From assembly GCF_001310815.1 (NCBI RefSeq), contig NZ_BAZK01000007.1, forward strand, positions 124,001 through 188,000: 64,000 nucleotides of DNA. Reading direction: 5' to 3'. The notes under the pieces are model-generated. The model did not search any database. It worked only from the letters and a program-made list of their open reading frames with translations, and was not told the origin of the DNA. The translations under genes were made by a program, and so were the position numbers. This document shows, piece after piece, positions 37,485 to 46,107 of the stretch (position 1 is the first letter of the stretch; the number at the start of each line of letters is the position of its first letter). The stretch is from Pseudovibrio denitrificans JCM 12308 (GTDB lineage Bacteria > Pseudomonadota > Alphaproteobacteria > Rhizobiales > Stappiaceae).

Positions 37485-37588
37485 GTCCTCAATAGTATTG
37501 TTTTCCGTAGTATCTACGAAAAAACTGCCTTCTTGCTCTATAATACCACAGGTCTATCTTTCTCCCCATAGCAAACGGGAGAAATAAG
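37485..37588. promoter_or_regulatory. HxlR/GST divergent promoter
   Basis: Contains CGTAGTATCTACG (37506-37518), a 5-bp-arm palindrome, and a second TAGTAT at 37493-37498. TATAAT at 37539-37544 is a good -10 for the GST gene. The palindrome lies about where a -35 element is expected, so HxlR would repress the GST gene. Confidence 0.55.
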
Positions 37589-38290
37589 ATGGTTTTATCA
37601 TTGTACACGATCAGTGGAGCTCCTCGTGGCTGGCGGGTTTTATTGGCTCTCGCCTTTAAAGGGCTTTCTGCTGACGTCATTTACTTAAAAGCCTCTGAAA
37701 AAGAACATAAGCAGCCGAAGTTCACGGCGCTCAACCCACGCGCAACCGTGCCCGTGCTGACCAGCGACCATGGGGTGCTGCGGGATTCCATCGCGATCCT
37801 TGCCTGGCTCGATCACGCTTATCCTGAAAAGCCGCTGTTTGGCCACTCGCCAGAGGCGGCTGCAGAGATTTGGCAGCTGACCATGGAATGCTGCGACTAT
37901 CTGCGTGAAGCCAACCGGCAGCTGCTTGTGCCCGTGTTTGCCGGAGACGGGAGTCCACCAGAGGCAGGCAGTGACGCGGCGAGGCAGCTGACCGCCGCCA
38001 CTGAGCTCGCCCACGCAGAGTGTCGCTATCTGGAAGGCATCCTCTCCGACGGCAGGGCGTATCTGTGCGGTGATGAGCCAAGCGCAGCAGATGCCATCGC
38101 GTTTCCTGAAGTCAGGCTCATCCAGCGGGCGGTGGAGACTAAATCCAACTTGATGGCCTCACTCGGGTTCGGCCACCCGCCGGATCTCTACCCCTTTGTG
38201 GCGGCGTGGAAAGCACGGCTGAACGAGGATCCGCGTGTGGAGGCGACCATGCCAACCCATTGGCAAGCTCCGCAACCAGTGCACCAATAG
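37589..38290 (+). CDS. Glutathione S-transferase-like protein
   Basis: GST-fold protein of 233 aa. Thioredoxin-like N-terminus LYTISGAPRGWRVLLALAFKG with Ser and the Arg-Gly pair at the usual active-site turn, NPRATVPVLTSDHGVLRDSIAILAWLD (cis-Pro and SxAI glutathione site), and an all-helical C-terminal domain. Transcribed away from HxlR and 12 nt before the DUF899 gene; likely a detoxification operon. Confidence 0.87.
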   Translation: MVLSLYTISGAPRGWRVLLALAFKGLSADVIYLKASEKEHKQPKFTALNPRATVPVLTSDHGVLRDSIAILAWLDHAYPEKPLFGHSPEAAAEIWQLTMECCDYLREANRQLLVPVFAGDGSPPEAGSDAARQLTAATELAHAECRYLEGILSDGRAYLCGDEPSAADAIAFPEVRLIQRAVETKSNLMASLGFGHPPDLYPFVAAWKARLNEDPRVEATMPTHWQAPQPVHQ

Positions 38291-38302
38291 GAGATGACTG
38301 CG

Positions 38303-39007
38303 ATGAAACCGACACAGATTGCATCACGAGAAGACTGGCTTTCTGCCCGCAAAGCCTTGCTGGAGCAGGAAAAAGAACTGACCCGCAAAAAAGATGAGAT
38401 CACCCGCCTCCGCCAAGCCCTGCCTTGGGTGTCGCTGGAAAAGTCCTATGTGTTCCAGAGCGATAAGGGTGAAGTGTCCCTTGAAGATCTGTTTGAGGGG
38501 CGCGAGCAACTCATCATCTATCACTTCATGTTCGGCCCCAAATGGAAGGCGGGTTGCGTCAGTTGCTCGTTCTGGGCCGATGGCTTCAACGGCCTCGATC
38601 CGCATCTGGCTGCTCGGGATATCGCCTTTGCCGTGGTCTCCAGTGCGCCCATGTCCATGATCACGCCATTCAAAGAGCGGATGGACTGGGACTTCACCTG
38701 GGTCTCGTCGAACGGCACCTCGTTCAACCAAGACTTTAACGTGGGCTTTCCTGAGGATATGCCAGCAGACGAGCCCATCATCTACAACTTCCGCCAGTTG
38801 GAGAAAGCACCTCATGATGAAATGCCGGGCGTCAGCGTGTTTGTGAAAGGCGAGGATGGCACGATCTATCACACCTACTCCGCCTATAGCCGCGGTCTCG
38901 ACAGCACCAATGCTGCCTACACCTTCATGGACCTGACACCGATGGGGCGCAACGAGCCGACCTCCGGCAACCCCATGGCATGGGTCCGCCACCACGACGC
39001 CTACTAG
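38303..39007 (+). CDS. DUF899 thioredoxin-like protein
   Basis: DUF899 protein of 234 aa. MFGPKWKAGCVSCSFWADGFNG contains the CxxC-like pair (Cys-Val-Ser-Cys) at the thioredoxin active-site position; SVFVKGEDGTIYHTYSAYSRG and the ending WVRHHDAY are typical. ATG 38303 is chosen for spacing to GGAG. Function unknown; context suggests thiol-based detoxification. Confidence 0.88.
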   Translation: MKPTQIASREDWLSARKALLEQEKELTRKKDEITRLRQALPWVSLEKSYVFQSDKGEVSLEDLFEGREQLIIYHFMFGPKWKAGCVSCSFWADGFNGLDPHLAARDIAFAVVSSAPMSMITPFKERMDWDFTWVSSNGTSFNQDFNVGFPEDMPADEPIIYNFRQLEKAPHDEMPGVSVFVKGEDGTIYHTYSAYSRGLDSTNAAYTFMDLTPMGRNEPTSGNPMAWVRHHDAY

Positions 39008-39224
39008 GCTCTGCGGGGCATGCAGGCAAAGCCCTCCCTTTGTCTGCGCGCCTCATAAGCTTGACAGCAGCGCATCCACCCCTCCATCATTCCTAAAATT
39101 TTAAATATTTGAGGCGGTTTGCTTTTATGAGGCCGCAACCAAACTGCTTTAAGCGATACCTGCGTGTTTAACCCAGTCAGTATTTGAGTTTTGAGCGAGA
39201 CGCGCGCAAAAAATTGGGGTGAAG

Positions 39225-40301
39225 ATGATTGAGATTCCAACACTTCTGGACGCGCGGACGGTTCAATCGGCTCGTTTGAAAACACGGGTTCTGTTTTCCG
39301 GCCCTGAGGACGGCGTGCCGATCATCTTTGTTCATGGCAACCTTTCTGCGGCTACATGGTTTGAGGAAACCATGCTGCGCCTGCCGAACATCTTCCGCGC
39401 CATCGCGCCAGACCTGCGCGGGTATGGTGGCGCTGACCCTGCTGCGTCGGTGGACGCCACCCGTGGTACCAAGGATTTCTCGGATGATCTGGCCGCGCTG
39501 ATGGATGAGCTGGGCGTGAAAGCCGCGCATATGGTTGGACATTCCCTTGGCGGCGGTGTGCTGTGGCAGTTCCTTGCCGATTACCCGCAGCGTGTGCTCT
39601 CCCTCACACAGGTGAGCCCGTCCTCTCCCTACGGTTTCGGCTGCTCTCGCGCTGATGGAACGCCGTGCTTTGAAGATGGCGCAGGCAGTGGCGCGGCAGC
39701 GGTTAACCCGGAGTTCGTTAAGCTGTTGATGTCGCGGGATACCAGCACAGACAGCGACTTTTCTCCGCGCAACATCCTGAACACGTTTGTCTGGAAGCCA
39801 CCTTTTCAACCCAAGCGACTCACCGACTATATGGCCACCGTTTTCGCCCAGCATACCGGCGACAAATCCTATCCGGGAGATGTGATCCCCTCCGCCAACT
39901 GGCCGGGCGTTGCACCGGGCAACTTCGGCAGCATCAATGCACTCGCCCCCAACCGACAGGCAAACCCACTGGGTTTCTGCAAGGTTCCAGTGAAACCGCC
40001 CGTGTTGTGGGTGCATGGTGCAGATGATCTGGTGGTCTCCGATGCCTCCATGTTCGACCTCGGCTCATTGGGCAAACTGGGCTTCCTGCCCAGCTGGCCG
40101 GGAGAAGCCATCTTCCCGCCGCAGCCCATGGTCACCCAAACCTCCAACGCGCTCGACCACTACGAGCAAACCGGCGGCACCACCGAGCGCCACACCATCC
40201 CCAACTGCAGCCACACCGCCTACATCGAAAAGCCCAAAGAGTTCGACCAACTCTTCCACGCCTTCCTCCAAAAACACGCAAGCGTGGCTGAGGCGGGGTG
40301 A
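39225..40301 (+). CDS. Alpha/beta hydrolase
   Basis: Alpha/beta-hydrolase of 358 aa. Oxyanion region VHGNLSAATWF near residue 35, nucleophile Ser107 in GHSLGG, acid Asp in VHGADDLVVSD, and catalytic His in NCSHTAYIEKP. A cap insert lies between residues 130 and 240. No signal peptide. Followed by the first copy of the structured RNA element. Confidence 0.87.
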   Translation: MIEIPTLLDARTVQSARLKTRVLFSGPEDGVPIIFVHGNLSAATWFEETMLRLPNIFRAIAPDLRGYGGADPAASVDATRGTKDFSDDLAALMDELGVKAAHMVGHSLGGGVLWQFLADYPQRVLSLTQVSPSSPYGFGCSRADGTPCFEDGAGSGAAAVNPEFVKLLMSRDTSTDSDFSPRNILNTFVWKPPFQPKRLTDYMATVFAQHTGDKSYPGDVIPSANWPGVAPGNFGSINALAPNRQANPLGFCKVPVKPPVLWVHGADDLVVSDASMFDLGSLGKLGFLPSWPGEAIFPPQPMVTQTSNALDHYEQTGGTTERHTIPNCSHTAYIEKPKEFDQLFHAFLQKHASVAEAG

Positions 40302-40413
40302 GGTGGAATTCTGCAATACTATTGGGTTTCAGAGTTGAAATCTCGCCATTGAGAATAGTCTAGATAAATCATGATGTTGCTGGTCTGTTCCGGTCAGCAT
40401 ACGCTCACCAATA

Positions 40414-40629
40414 CCACCCCTTTGCAAAGCAGCAGCACGCGCCAGTCCGTGCAATCGGAGAGGTTAGGCACTCCGACAGTAGCAAAGCCTGGTCAAAGGA
40501 GGTGGTGGTTAGGTGAGGTTTGAATTGAAACTCAAAATAAGGAAGGCCCGAAACAGACTGGTACTCTGGTTCCGGGCCATCATTAAAGTAACCTAACAAC
40601 TGGGGCGGGGAGTTGAGGCTTCCCGCTCC
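40414..40629 (+). ncRNA. Structured RNA with small ORF, copy A
   Basis: Repeated element also at 59355. Helices: P1 40414-40424 with 40494-40505 (11 bp, one bulged A) covering the ribosome site; H1 GCACG/CGTGC (40435-40452); H2 TCGGAG/CTCCGA (40455-40476); H3 GGCCCG/CGGGCC (40545-40578) inside the ORF; H4 40602-40612 with 40619-40629 (11 bp). P1, H1, H3 and H4 carry paired changes relative to copy B. Sequence GCAAAGCCTGGT before the ribosome site is identical in both. Reads as a leader that hides the Shine-Dalgarno site, a short coding part and a terminal hairpin. Not recognised as a known family. Confidence 0.7.
40513..40596 (+). CDS. 27-aa basic amphipathic peptide (copy A)
   Basis: GTG start 10 nt after AAGGAGG. 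The peptide begins MRFELKLKIRKARN and ends WFRAIIKVT; it has 9 Lys/Arg in 27 residues and a hydrophobic C-terminal half. The second copy at 59451 has the same length, with 7 synonymous codon differences and mostly conservative replacements, which supports translation. It could be a membrane-acting type I toxin or a leader peptide; neither is shown. Confidence 0.6.
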   Translation: MRFELKLKIRKARNRLVLWFRAIIKVT

Positions 40630-40712
40630 TAGTCTCTCTAATATACCCTGTCTTCTCTAGTCCTTCAAGAAACCTGCCGGTCTTCCAGCCCCCTGAATGT
40701 TGCTGAGACAAG

Positions 40713-41734
40713 CTAAACACCCTCGGCAAACTCTTCGAATTCAGGGCGGTCCCGCCAGGAGCCGTCGGGCCAGAGGGCTTTGAGGGCTTTGGCGATGGGA
40801 TCGCTCCAGCCTGTTTGCCTTGGGATTGTGCGTCCAGCAGTTCGTCGCCGATCAAGCCGGGGCAGGCTTGTTCCAGCACCTCAATCAGTGCCTTGGCCTG
40901 AGCCAGATCTTTGGTGACCTTGGTGGCCGTATGCGTTCGCTTTTGTGAGAGGATGAGCTTGTGCACGGCGTAGCGGGCTGGACGCGGCACGAACACGGGA
41001 ATGCCTGCGCCGTAAGGCAGAGCAGCGGGGGAGGCATCGTCGATCAGCCATGCCAGATACTGCAGGCTCATAGCGCCCGCATCTAACCCTTGCAGCTCCA
41101 GCGGCTGCTTTTCGCCGCGTTTGCGTGTTGGCGTGAGCAGATCCACAACAAAGCCGATGCCAGAGCGAAAACGCGAGGACTTGGCACGGCCATCCAGTTC
41201 CGGAATAGGCTCAAATGTGGGGTCGGCATCCTTCAGGATAGAGAGCATATCAATGCCTTCATCTGCTTTGATCGCCAGTGAGGCGGCCACGAGATCCGCG
41301 TCGTCTGTTGCCAGCTGGGTGGAGGGCAGCGTGCAGCCCAACAGCAGCGGGTAGCATTGATAGGCCAGAGTGCCCACTAGAATAGCACCATTGCGGAACA
41401 GGCCATGATAGGCCATGGCATCCAGCACACGACCGGCATAACTATGGGTGGAAAGCACACCAACTTTGTTGAGTACGCTCAGGTCTTTACGGCGTGCTCG
41501 GGCGCGCTCACTGGCCTGTTTGATCCGCTCCACTTTGGCCTGCGTTTCCGGCTGCAAAGCAGGCCCCACATAAAGGCTCTTGCGTCCGGCACCCACGGGC
41601 ATTTTGACGAAGACGTTCTCAACATTCCCCTTCGCTTGCTGATAAACTGAGCCCCGAAGAGCCCTGCTATCATCATGCGTTTTCTGAATGTAATCCGCAG
41701 CGAGGTTTTGATAAGCGAGAGGAAGATCTGTCAT
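40713..41734 (-). pseudogene. GSU2403-family nucleotidyltransferase-fold protein, frameshifted
   Basis: Nucleotidyltransferase-like protein (NTP_transf_8). NGAILVGTLAYQCYPLLLG is the start of the transferase core and TDDADLVAASLAIKA holds the metal-binding Asp pair. The frame as read runs to 40583 with a Pro/Ser-rich tail, but restoring one base near 40810 gives GWSDPIAKALKALWPDGSW and a stop at 40713, a proper C-terminus of about 340 aa. Adjacent 32-bp palindrome at 41742 sits directly upstream of its start. Function unknown; family often lies in defence or plasmid contexts. Confidence 0.75.
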
Positions 41735-41741
41735 GGGAGTA

Positions 41742-41773
41742 GTATAGACAGTTTAATTTGAAAATGTCTATAC
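41742..41773. repeat. 32-bp palindromic repeat, copy 1
   Basis: GTATAGACA, 14 nt, TGTCTATAC: 9-bp perfect arms. A second copy at 42955-42986 in the same orientation differs in 3 of 32 positions. This copy begins 8 bp before the start codon of the nucleotidyltransferase gene (leftward), so it could be its operator. Confidence 0.75.
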
Positions 41774-42021
41774 CGAGACTGGATGCTCAGCACAGTATGT
41801 ATGGAATCGATTTTATCAAGTAACGTATTGCATGGCTTATGAGAATTCATGTGATTAATGCATGTATTGTGATAGAATAGCTGCACCTTTGATTGCGTCG
41901 TTTTCTTGGAAATAGATTCCGTTGTCAGGTTTGCTGCAGACTTTCGATGAAAGAGCATGAGGCTATTCTGCAGACTCGGATTAACCGAGATGTCCCGTTG
42001 TTTCCAGAAAGGGGCAGAAAC

Positions 42022-42885
42022 ATGAATTCTGTTGGTTTAAATAATAGTAGTGTCCAGCTTTTTGAGATTCAAAACCCCAACTCCCCTGCGGTTCAGCAAG
42101 ATGCGGAGGAGGGCCTCAAGATTCTTCGAGAGAACGCAACAGGGATTGACTTTAAGCCTGTTGCAATGGGTGAAGGAACTTCGGACAGCCTGATTTCTGA
42201 AGAAACCAGAAATGTGCTGGCAGAGATGACGCTCAAGTATCATGCTGCGGAACTTCAGTTTGAGCTTGCTCCAGTTCGCGCTGCATTTACCGCGATGAAT
42301 GCATCAATTGCGGAAAATAATGGAAACTATTCAGAGCTTGCTGATCACCTCGAGAATTTTCAGGAAGGCGTCAACAGCCTGCTTGCGAATGGTATCGAGT
42401 TTAATCCAGCCAATCCCTTTCTCAAGGATCAAGAACTTCTCAACGCGCTGGTAGATATTCTGCCAGGTAGCACGGATGGTGAGCCAAACGACTTAACTGG
42501 CTTGCAGACTTGGGTTCTTCAAGGGGAAGCTGCTGAAAACGCAGGTTTGGCCGGGGTAAATCTCCTTACCTTTGATTTCTCCGAGGTGCTTGAGGGTGAT
42601 GATGCTGAGAGCGTTGTAAGTGTTCTGGGAGAAGCCTTTGCTAACTGGCAAGGTGCACTTGATCAGGCTTACAACAAGATTGGTGCGATCCGTGACGAGA
42701 AGATTGCTGGGTTGTCTCAGCCAACAGAATCTGTCGTTTCTGAGGCTGCCGCTAACGTTGAAAAAGACATGAACGTGGATCAGGCGCGGGAGAAAGCGCA
42801 ACTGACGCAGTCTGAGCTCGCTAAGCAGGTCTTCTCTCTGGTCAATGCGACCTCCCCAAGCGCTTTGGCGTCCTTCAGCTTGTAA
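42022..42885 (+). CDS. Cysteine-free protein of unknown function
   Basis: Protein of 287 aa, acidic, helical and without a single Cys. ATG 42022 follows AAAGGGGCAGAA. It has no signal peptide and no recognised family. The N-terminus is Ser/Asn/Gln-rich (MNSVGLNNSSVQLFEIQNP) and the C-terminus (QSELAKQVFSLVNATSPSALASFSL) superficially recalls the flagellin D0 end. These traits fit a protein exported by a flagellar or type III route, which is only an inference. It lies alone between two 32-bp palindromes. Confidence 0.6.
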   Translation: MNSVGLNNSSVQLFEIQNPNSPAVQQDAEEGLKILRENATGIDFKPVAMGEGTSDSLISEETRNVLAEMTLKYHAAELQFELAPVRAAFTAMNASIAENNGNYSELADHLENFQEGVNSLLANGIEFNPANPFLKDQELLNALVDILPGSTDGEPNDLTGLQTWVLQGEAAENAGLAGVNLLTFDFSEVLEGDDAESVVSVLGEAFANWQGALDQAYNKIGAIRDEKIAGLSQPTESVVSEAAANVEKDMNVDQAREKAQLTQSELAKQVFSLVNATSPSALASFSL

Positions 42886-42954
42886 GATGCGTTGGACTGC
42901 GCTTGCCTCAGGTGAGCGCAGTTCTGAAACCGCAGAAGATCCTGTAAAAAGTTG

Positions 42955-42986
42955 GTATAGACAGATTTATTTGAAAGTGTCTATAC
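42955..42986. repeat. 32-bp palindromic repeat, copy 2
   Basis: Same sequence and orientation as 41742-41773 with 3 differences; CTGGATG follows closely in both copies. The pair flanks the gene at 42022-42885 with 1.18 kb between them. Either two operator sites for one regulator or footprints of an inserted segment. Confidence 0.75.
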
Positions 42987-43105
42987 CATCTGGATGGCTG
43001 CTTCTCCCAGCACTACCCACTGCATCGCATGTCATATCTACCTATGATTGTAATTTCCTCTTTCCTCGCCAAATATTACTTATGCGGTGAAGAGGGGGAG
43101 AGCTT

Positions 43106-43342
43106 TTGGAAAATGAAGGTGGAAAGAAGAGACCGAGTAAAACGCTTATTGTTACAGGTGTGCTTGGTTGGCTCCTCTTTATTGGGGAATGCATCTACGC
43201 CCTCACGCGTCTTCCTGTCCTAATAATACTGGCAGCAGGTGCTGGTTTCTTTACTCTTGAGAAGACACTGGATGTCGTGCTCGGGCGCATTTTCCGAAGA
43301 AAGCCCAAAGAGCAAATCCCTCACAATCGCCCGAAGGATTAG
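43106..43342 (+). CDS. Small membrane protein
   Basis: Protein of 78 aa with two hydrophobic segments (TLIVTGVLGWLLFIGECIYALTRL and LIILAAGAGFFTLEKTL) and a basic tail. The start is TTG 43106 with GAGGGGGAG upstream. No family recognised. Confidence 0.55.
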   Translation: MENEGGKKRPSKTLIVTGVLGWLLFIGECIYALTRLPVLIILAAGAGFFTLEKTLDVVLGRIFRRKPKEQIPHNRPKD

Positions 43343-43417
43343 AACTCCACCTTTGAATGGCTGACGGGGCTTGTGAAGTTCTGCTAGGCTTCCCCGTGCA
43401 TTTTAGGGGAGGGGATT

Positions 43418-44191
43418 ATGGCGGTTCATTTTGAGGTTGAGGGGACGATGGCGATCATTACGCTGGACCGGCCCGAGCGGCGCAATGCGGTGGATGGGGA
43501 GACGGCGCAGCTGCTGGTGGATGCCTTCACCCGTTTTGATCAGGATGACAGCCTTTCCGTTGCCGTGTTCACTGGATCTGAAGGCACATTCTGTGCAGGC
43601 GCTGACCTGAAAGCCATTTCCGAAGGCAACCTCAACATATTGAAAGAAGAGGGCGATTTTGCCCCGATGGGTCCCTCCCGCATGCGGCTTTCCAAGCCGG
43701 TGATTGCGGCCATTGAAGGCCATGCGGTGGCTGGCGGGCTGGAACTGGCGCTCTGGGCGGATATGCGTGTTGCGGGAAGATCAGCAGTGTTTGGCGTCTA
43801 TTGTCGCCGGTTTGGTGTGCCACTGATTGATATGGGCACCATTCGTCTTCCTCGCCTAATCGGCCAGTCCCGTGCTGCAGATATGATCCTGACAGGGCGC
43901 AGTGTGAGTGGAGAGGAAGCGGTTGCCTTTGGCCTCGTCAACCGGCTCGTGGGAGATGGTGAGGCACTCGCTAAAGCAAAGGAGCTTGCCGCGCACATCG
44001 CGCAGTTTCCGCAAATGTGCATGCGCAGCGACCGGCTTTCCATGTTTGAGCAATGGGACATGACAGAGACTGAAGCCATCAAAAACGAAATGCGACGCGG
44101 CCTTTCGGTGATCTCCAGCGGAGAGACCGTTTCCGGCGCAACAGCTTTCAGCCACGGCAAAGGGCGCCATGGGGCTGGCGTGGAAAGCTGA
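43418..44191 (+). CDS. Enoyl-CoA hydratase/isomerase (crotonase) family protein
   Basis: Crotonase-fold protein of 257 aa. First oxyanion segment GTFCAGADLKAI, second EGHAVAGGLELALWADMRVA, then GLVNRLV. One catalytic Glu expected after GGxE is present (GGLELAL); the second position is Arg/Arg-Phe (CRRFGVPL), as in several non-hydratase members. Likely acts on an acyl-CoA; monocistronic, far from the acyl-CoA island. Confidence 0.85.
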   Translation: MAVHFEVEGTMAIITLDRPERRNAVDGETAQLLVDAFTRFDQDDSLSVAVFTGSEGTFCAGADLKAISEGNLNILKEEGDFAPMGPSRMRLSKPVIAAIEGHAVAGGLELALWADMRVAGRSAVFGVYCRRFGVPLIDMGTIRLPRLIGQSRAADMILTGRSVSGEEAVAFGLVNRLVGDGEALAKAKELAAHIAQFPQMCMRSDRLSMFEQWDMTETEAIKNEMRRGLSVISSGETVSGATAFSHGKGRHGAGVES

Positions 44192-44344
44192 TGGGTCTTG
44201 AGCAAAAGTAAATAAGTACGATGCAATTTTGCGAGATGAGCTAAGCCTGCTTACACCTAAACTCCAACAAGCATTACTTAACGGAAAGCGTTTCTCTTAG
44301 CATGACACAATATGTCTCTCAGGACCGATTGTGGGAGGAACGCC

Positions 44345-45952
44345 GTGCCTGCTCAACCTCAAAACCCCGCTGGAAATCAGGAAAACCTGCCGCCAGAGCA
44401 AGAGCAATGGCTGGATGCTGTGGAGCGGGCGCTCAACGTCCGGCTGGGTGAAATTCCGCCTCAGGGTGACAATGACGTCGAGCCTATGATTGTTGATGGG
44501 CCTGAGGAAGAGCGCGGCGAGTTCATGGCCATCGTTGAGGATGATGAGCAGGAAAACATCGAGGAAGGGATCGAGCAGCGGGCAACGCATGATCAGCAGG
44601 GTCGTGTCATCGAAGAGCGGGGTGAGTTTCTGGCGCTTGGAGATGATGAGGACGAGCGCGACATAGAGCGGGGTGTTGAGCAACGTGGTATGGATCTGCG
44701 GCAACCTGAAATCCCGTTTGAGGCCCCGCCTCCATATGATCCTCCGCCACCTTATGAAGCAGGTGAACAGGAGGATATGGAGGACGAAGAGTTTGAGGAA
44801 CTGGAGCTGCCCGAGCATCGTGAGCTGCATCAGCGTGATCCGCAGCCGGAGGATGGGGAGCATCAACCTCGTGTTTACAACGAGATGCCGCGGGCCGGCA
44901 GCCCAATCCGCGTCAACCGTCGCAATGATGGTACCATGGTGATTGACCGCAGGTCCGTGCCCGCAACCATCAAAGCAAGGCGTCAACGCCGGCGTGGGCA
45001 GCCTGATAAGGTGACTTATGAGCCCACACAGCATTCGATGAACATCGAAGGGCTGATTACGCCGCCCAATCAGATAGAGAACGATCGCCTGCAAAGTGTG
45101 TTTGCCACGGGGGCGACAGGTTACCTGCAGAAGTTTCCGGATATCGAAGACTCCGTGATCAAGCGGTGCCATGCGATGAAAAACGGAGATGGCTCCTTAC
45201 AGTTTATCGGTGCGGATCAGGTGGTCCATGAGACCAAGATCCTCACGGCCCTCTCGCACTTCAAGGATGCCAAGGGAGCTGAAAACATCATTGAATATCG
45301 CGGCTCAGGTATTTCCCAGTTTGGGGAACCGTTCCTGATTATGGAAGAGATGAACGGTGGCACCCTGGCAAATCGCATTCCTGATGATCGCGGTCTGGAA
45401 GAGCCTCAACTGAATGATTTCGCAAAAGGAGTGCTCTCCGGCATGGCGTTTTTGCAAAACCGGAACATCATCCATCAGGACCTGAAGGCGGATAACATTC
45501 TGTTCCGTGACAATGAGAGCACTGTGCCGGTGATCAGTGATTTTGACACAGCCTCAGCACATGAAGGCATTGCATCTGACAACGAGAATGGCCGGGACTA
45601 TCGCTATAAAAGAGGTGGTTCTCCAGACATTCAGCCGCCGGAAGTTTATGATGCCAACGGGCAGGCAACTGGCAAAATCGACTCCTGGAATGGCGGCATT
45701 CTGCTGTTGCAGGCCGCAATCGGTAACGATGGACGGCAAGCCTTTCTCAATGAAACGGCAGCGTTTCGCGCGCAAGACGGGCAAAGGGATCAGGGTGTCT
45801 ATGATGCCTTTCTGGAACCCCGCATCGCCAATGTGCCGCCAAACATTCAGGCGGTGATCAAGGGTTTGCTGAAGGTAGACCTGAACGAGCGCATGACTGC
45901 GGAGCAGGCACTGGCGTTGATTGAGGACGAGCCGGAAGAGGAGCAGCAGTAG
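44345..45952 (+). CDS. Eukaryotic-like Ser/Thr kinase with acidic, PPxY-bearing N-terminus
   Basis: Protein of about 535 aa. GTG 44345 is chosen for GGGAGG 6 nt before it. The N-terminal 150 residues are acidic, with a duplicated unit (EERGEFMAIVEDDE and EERGEFLALGDDED) and two PPPY motifs at 128-131 and 134-137. The kinase domain has Lys in SVIKRC, Glu in VHETKIL, catalytic loop HQDLKADN (His377, Asp379) and DFD in place of DFG at 399-401; PPE replaces APE. The metal-binding Asp is kept, so activity is plausible. No membrane segment or sensor domain. Paired with the homologous gene at 46108. Host-directed effector function is possible. Confidence 0.75.
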   Translation: MPAQPQNPAGNQENLPPEQEQWLDAVERALNVRLGEIPPQGDNDVEPMIVDGPEEERGEFMAIVEDDEQENIEEGIEQRATHDQQGRVIEERGEFLALGDDEDERDIERGVEQRGMDLRQPEIPFEAPPPYDPPPPYEAGEQEDMEDEEFEELELPEHRELHQRDPQPEDGEHQPRVYNEMPRAGSPIRVNRRNDGTMVIDRRSVPATIKARRQRRRGQPDKVTYEPTQHSMNIEGLITPPNQIENDRLQSVFATGATGYLQKFPDIEDSVIKRCHAMKNGDGSLQFIGADQVVHETKILTALSHFKDAKGAENIIEYRGSGISQFGEPFLIMEEMNGGTLANRIPDDRGLEEPQLNDFAKGVLSGMAFLQNRNIIHQDLKADNILFRDNESTVPVISDFDTASAHEGIASDNENGRDYRYKRGGSPDIQPPEVYDANGQATGKIDSWNGGILLLQAAIGNDGRQAFLNETAAFRAQDGQRDQGVYDAFLEPRIANVPPNIQAVIKGLLKVDLNERMTAEQALALIEDEPEEEQQ

Positions 45953-46107
45953 CTGCAATTCTCATGATTTTGGTAGGTCAGCTTACACGCTGTTTTGGCT
46001 GTTTGCTTTTCAGCGCATAGGCGAACAACGATACTTCCCTTCACGGCAGGCTGAGAAGAGGAGATCTCGAGTGGTTCGCAAGGCCGGTGAAGTTCCCGGA
46101 GGTGACA

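Noticed and set aside
40405-40599. Minus-strand ORF across RNA copy A, with a similar one at 59349-59576
   Set aside because: The resemblance comes from shared nucleotide sequence of the RNA. Indels between the copies shift the minus-strand frame, while plus-strand helices and the 27-codon ORF stay intact.
40583-40712. Pro/Ser-rich C-terminal tail of the nucleotidyltransferase
   Set aside because: The alternative frame gives a conserved-looking tail and earlier stop; the long tail overlaps RNA copy A.
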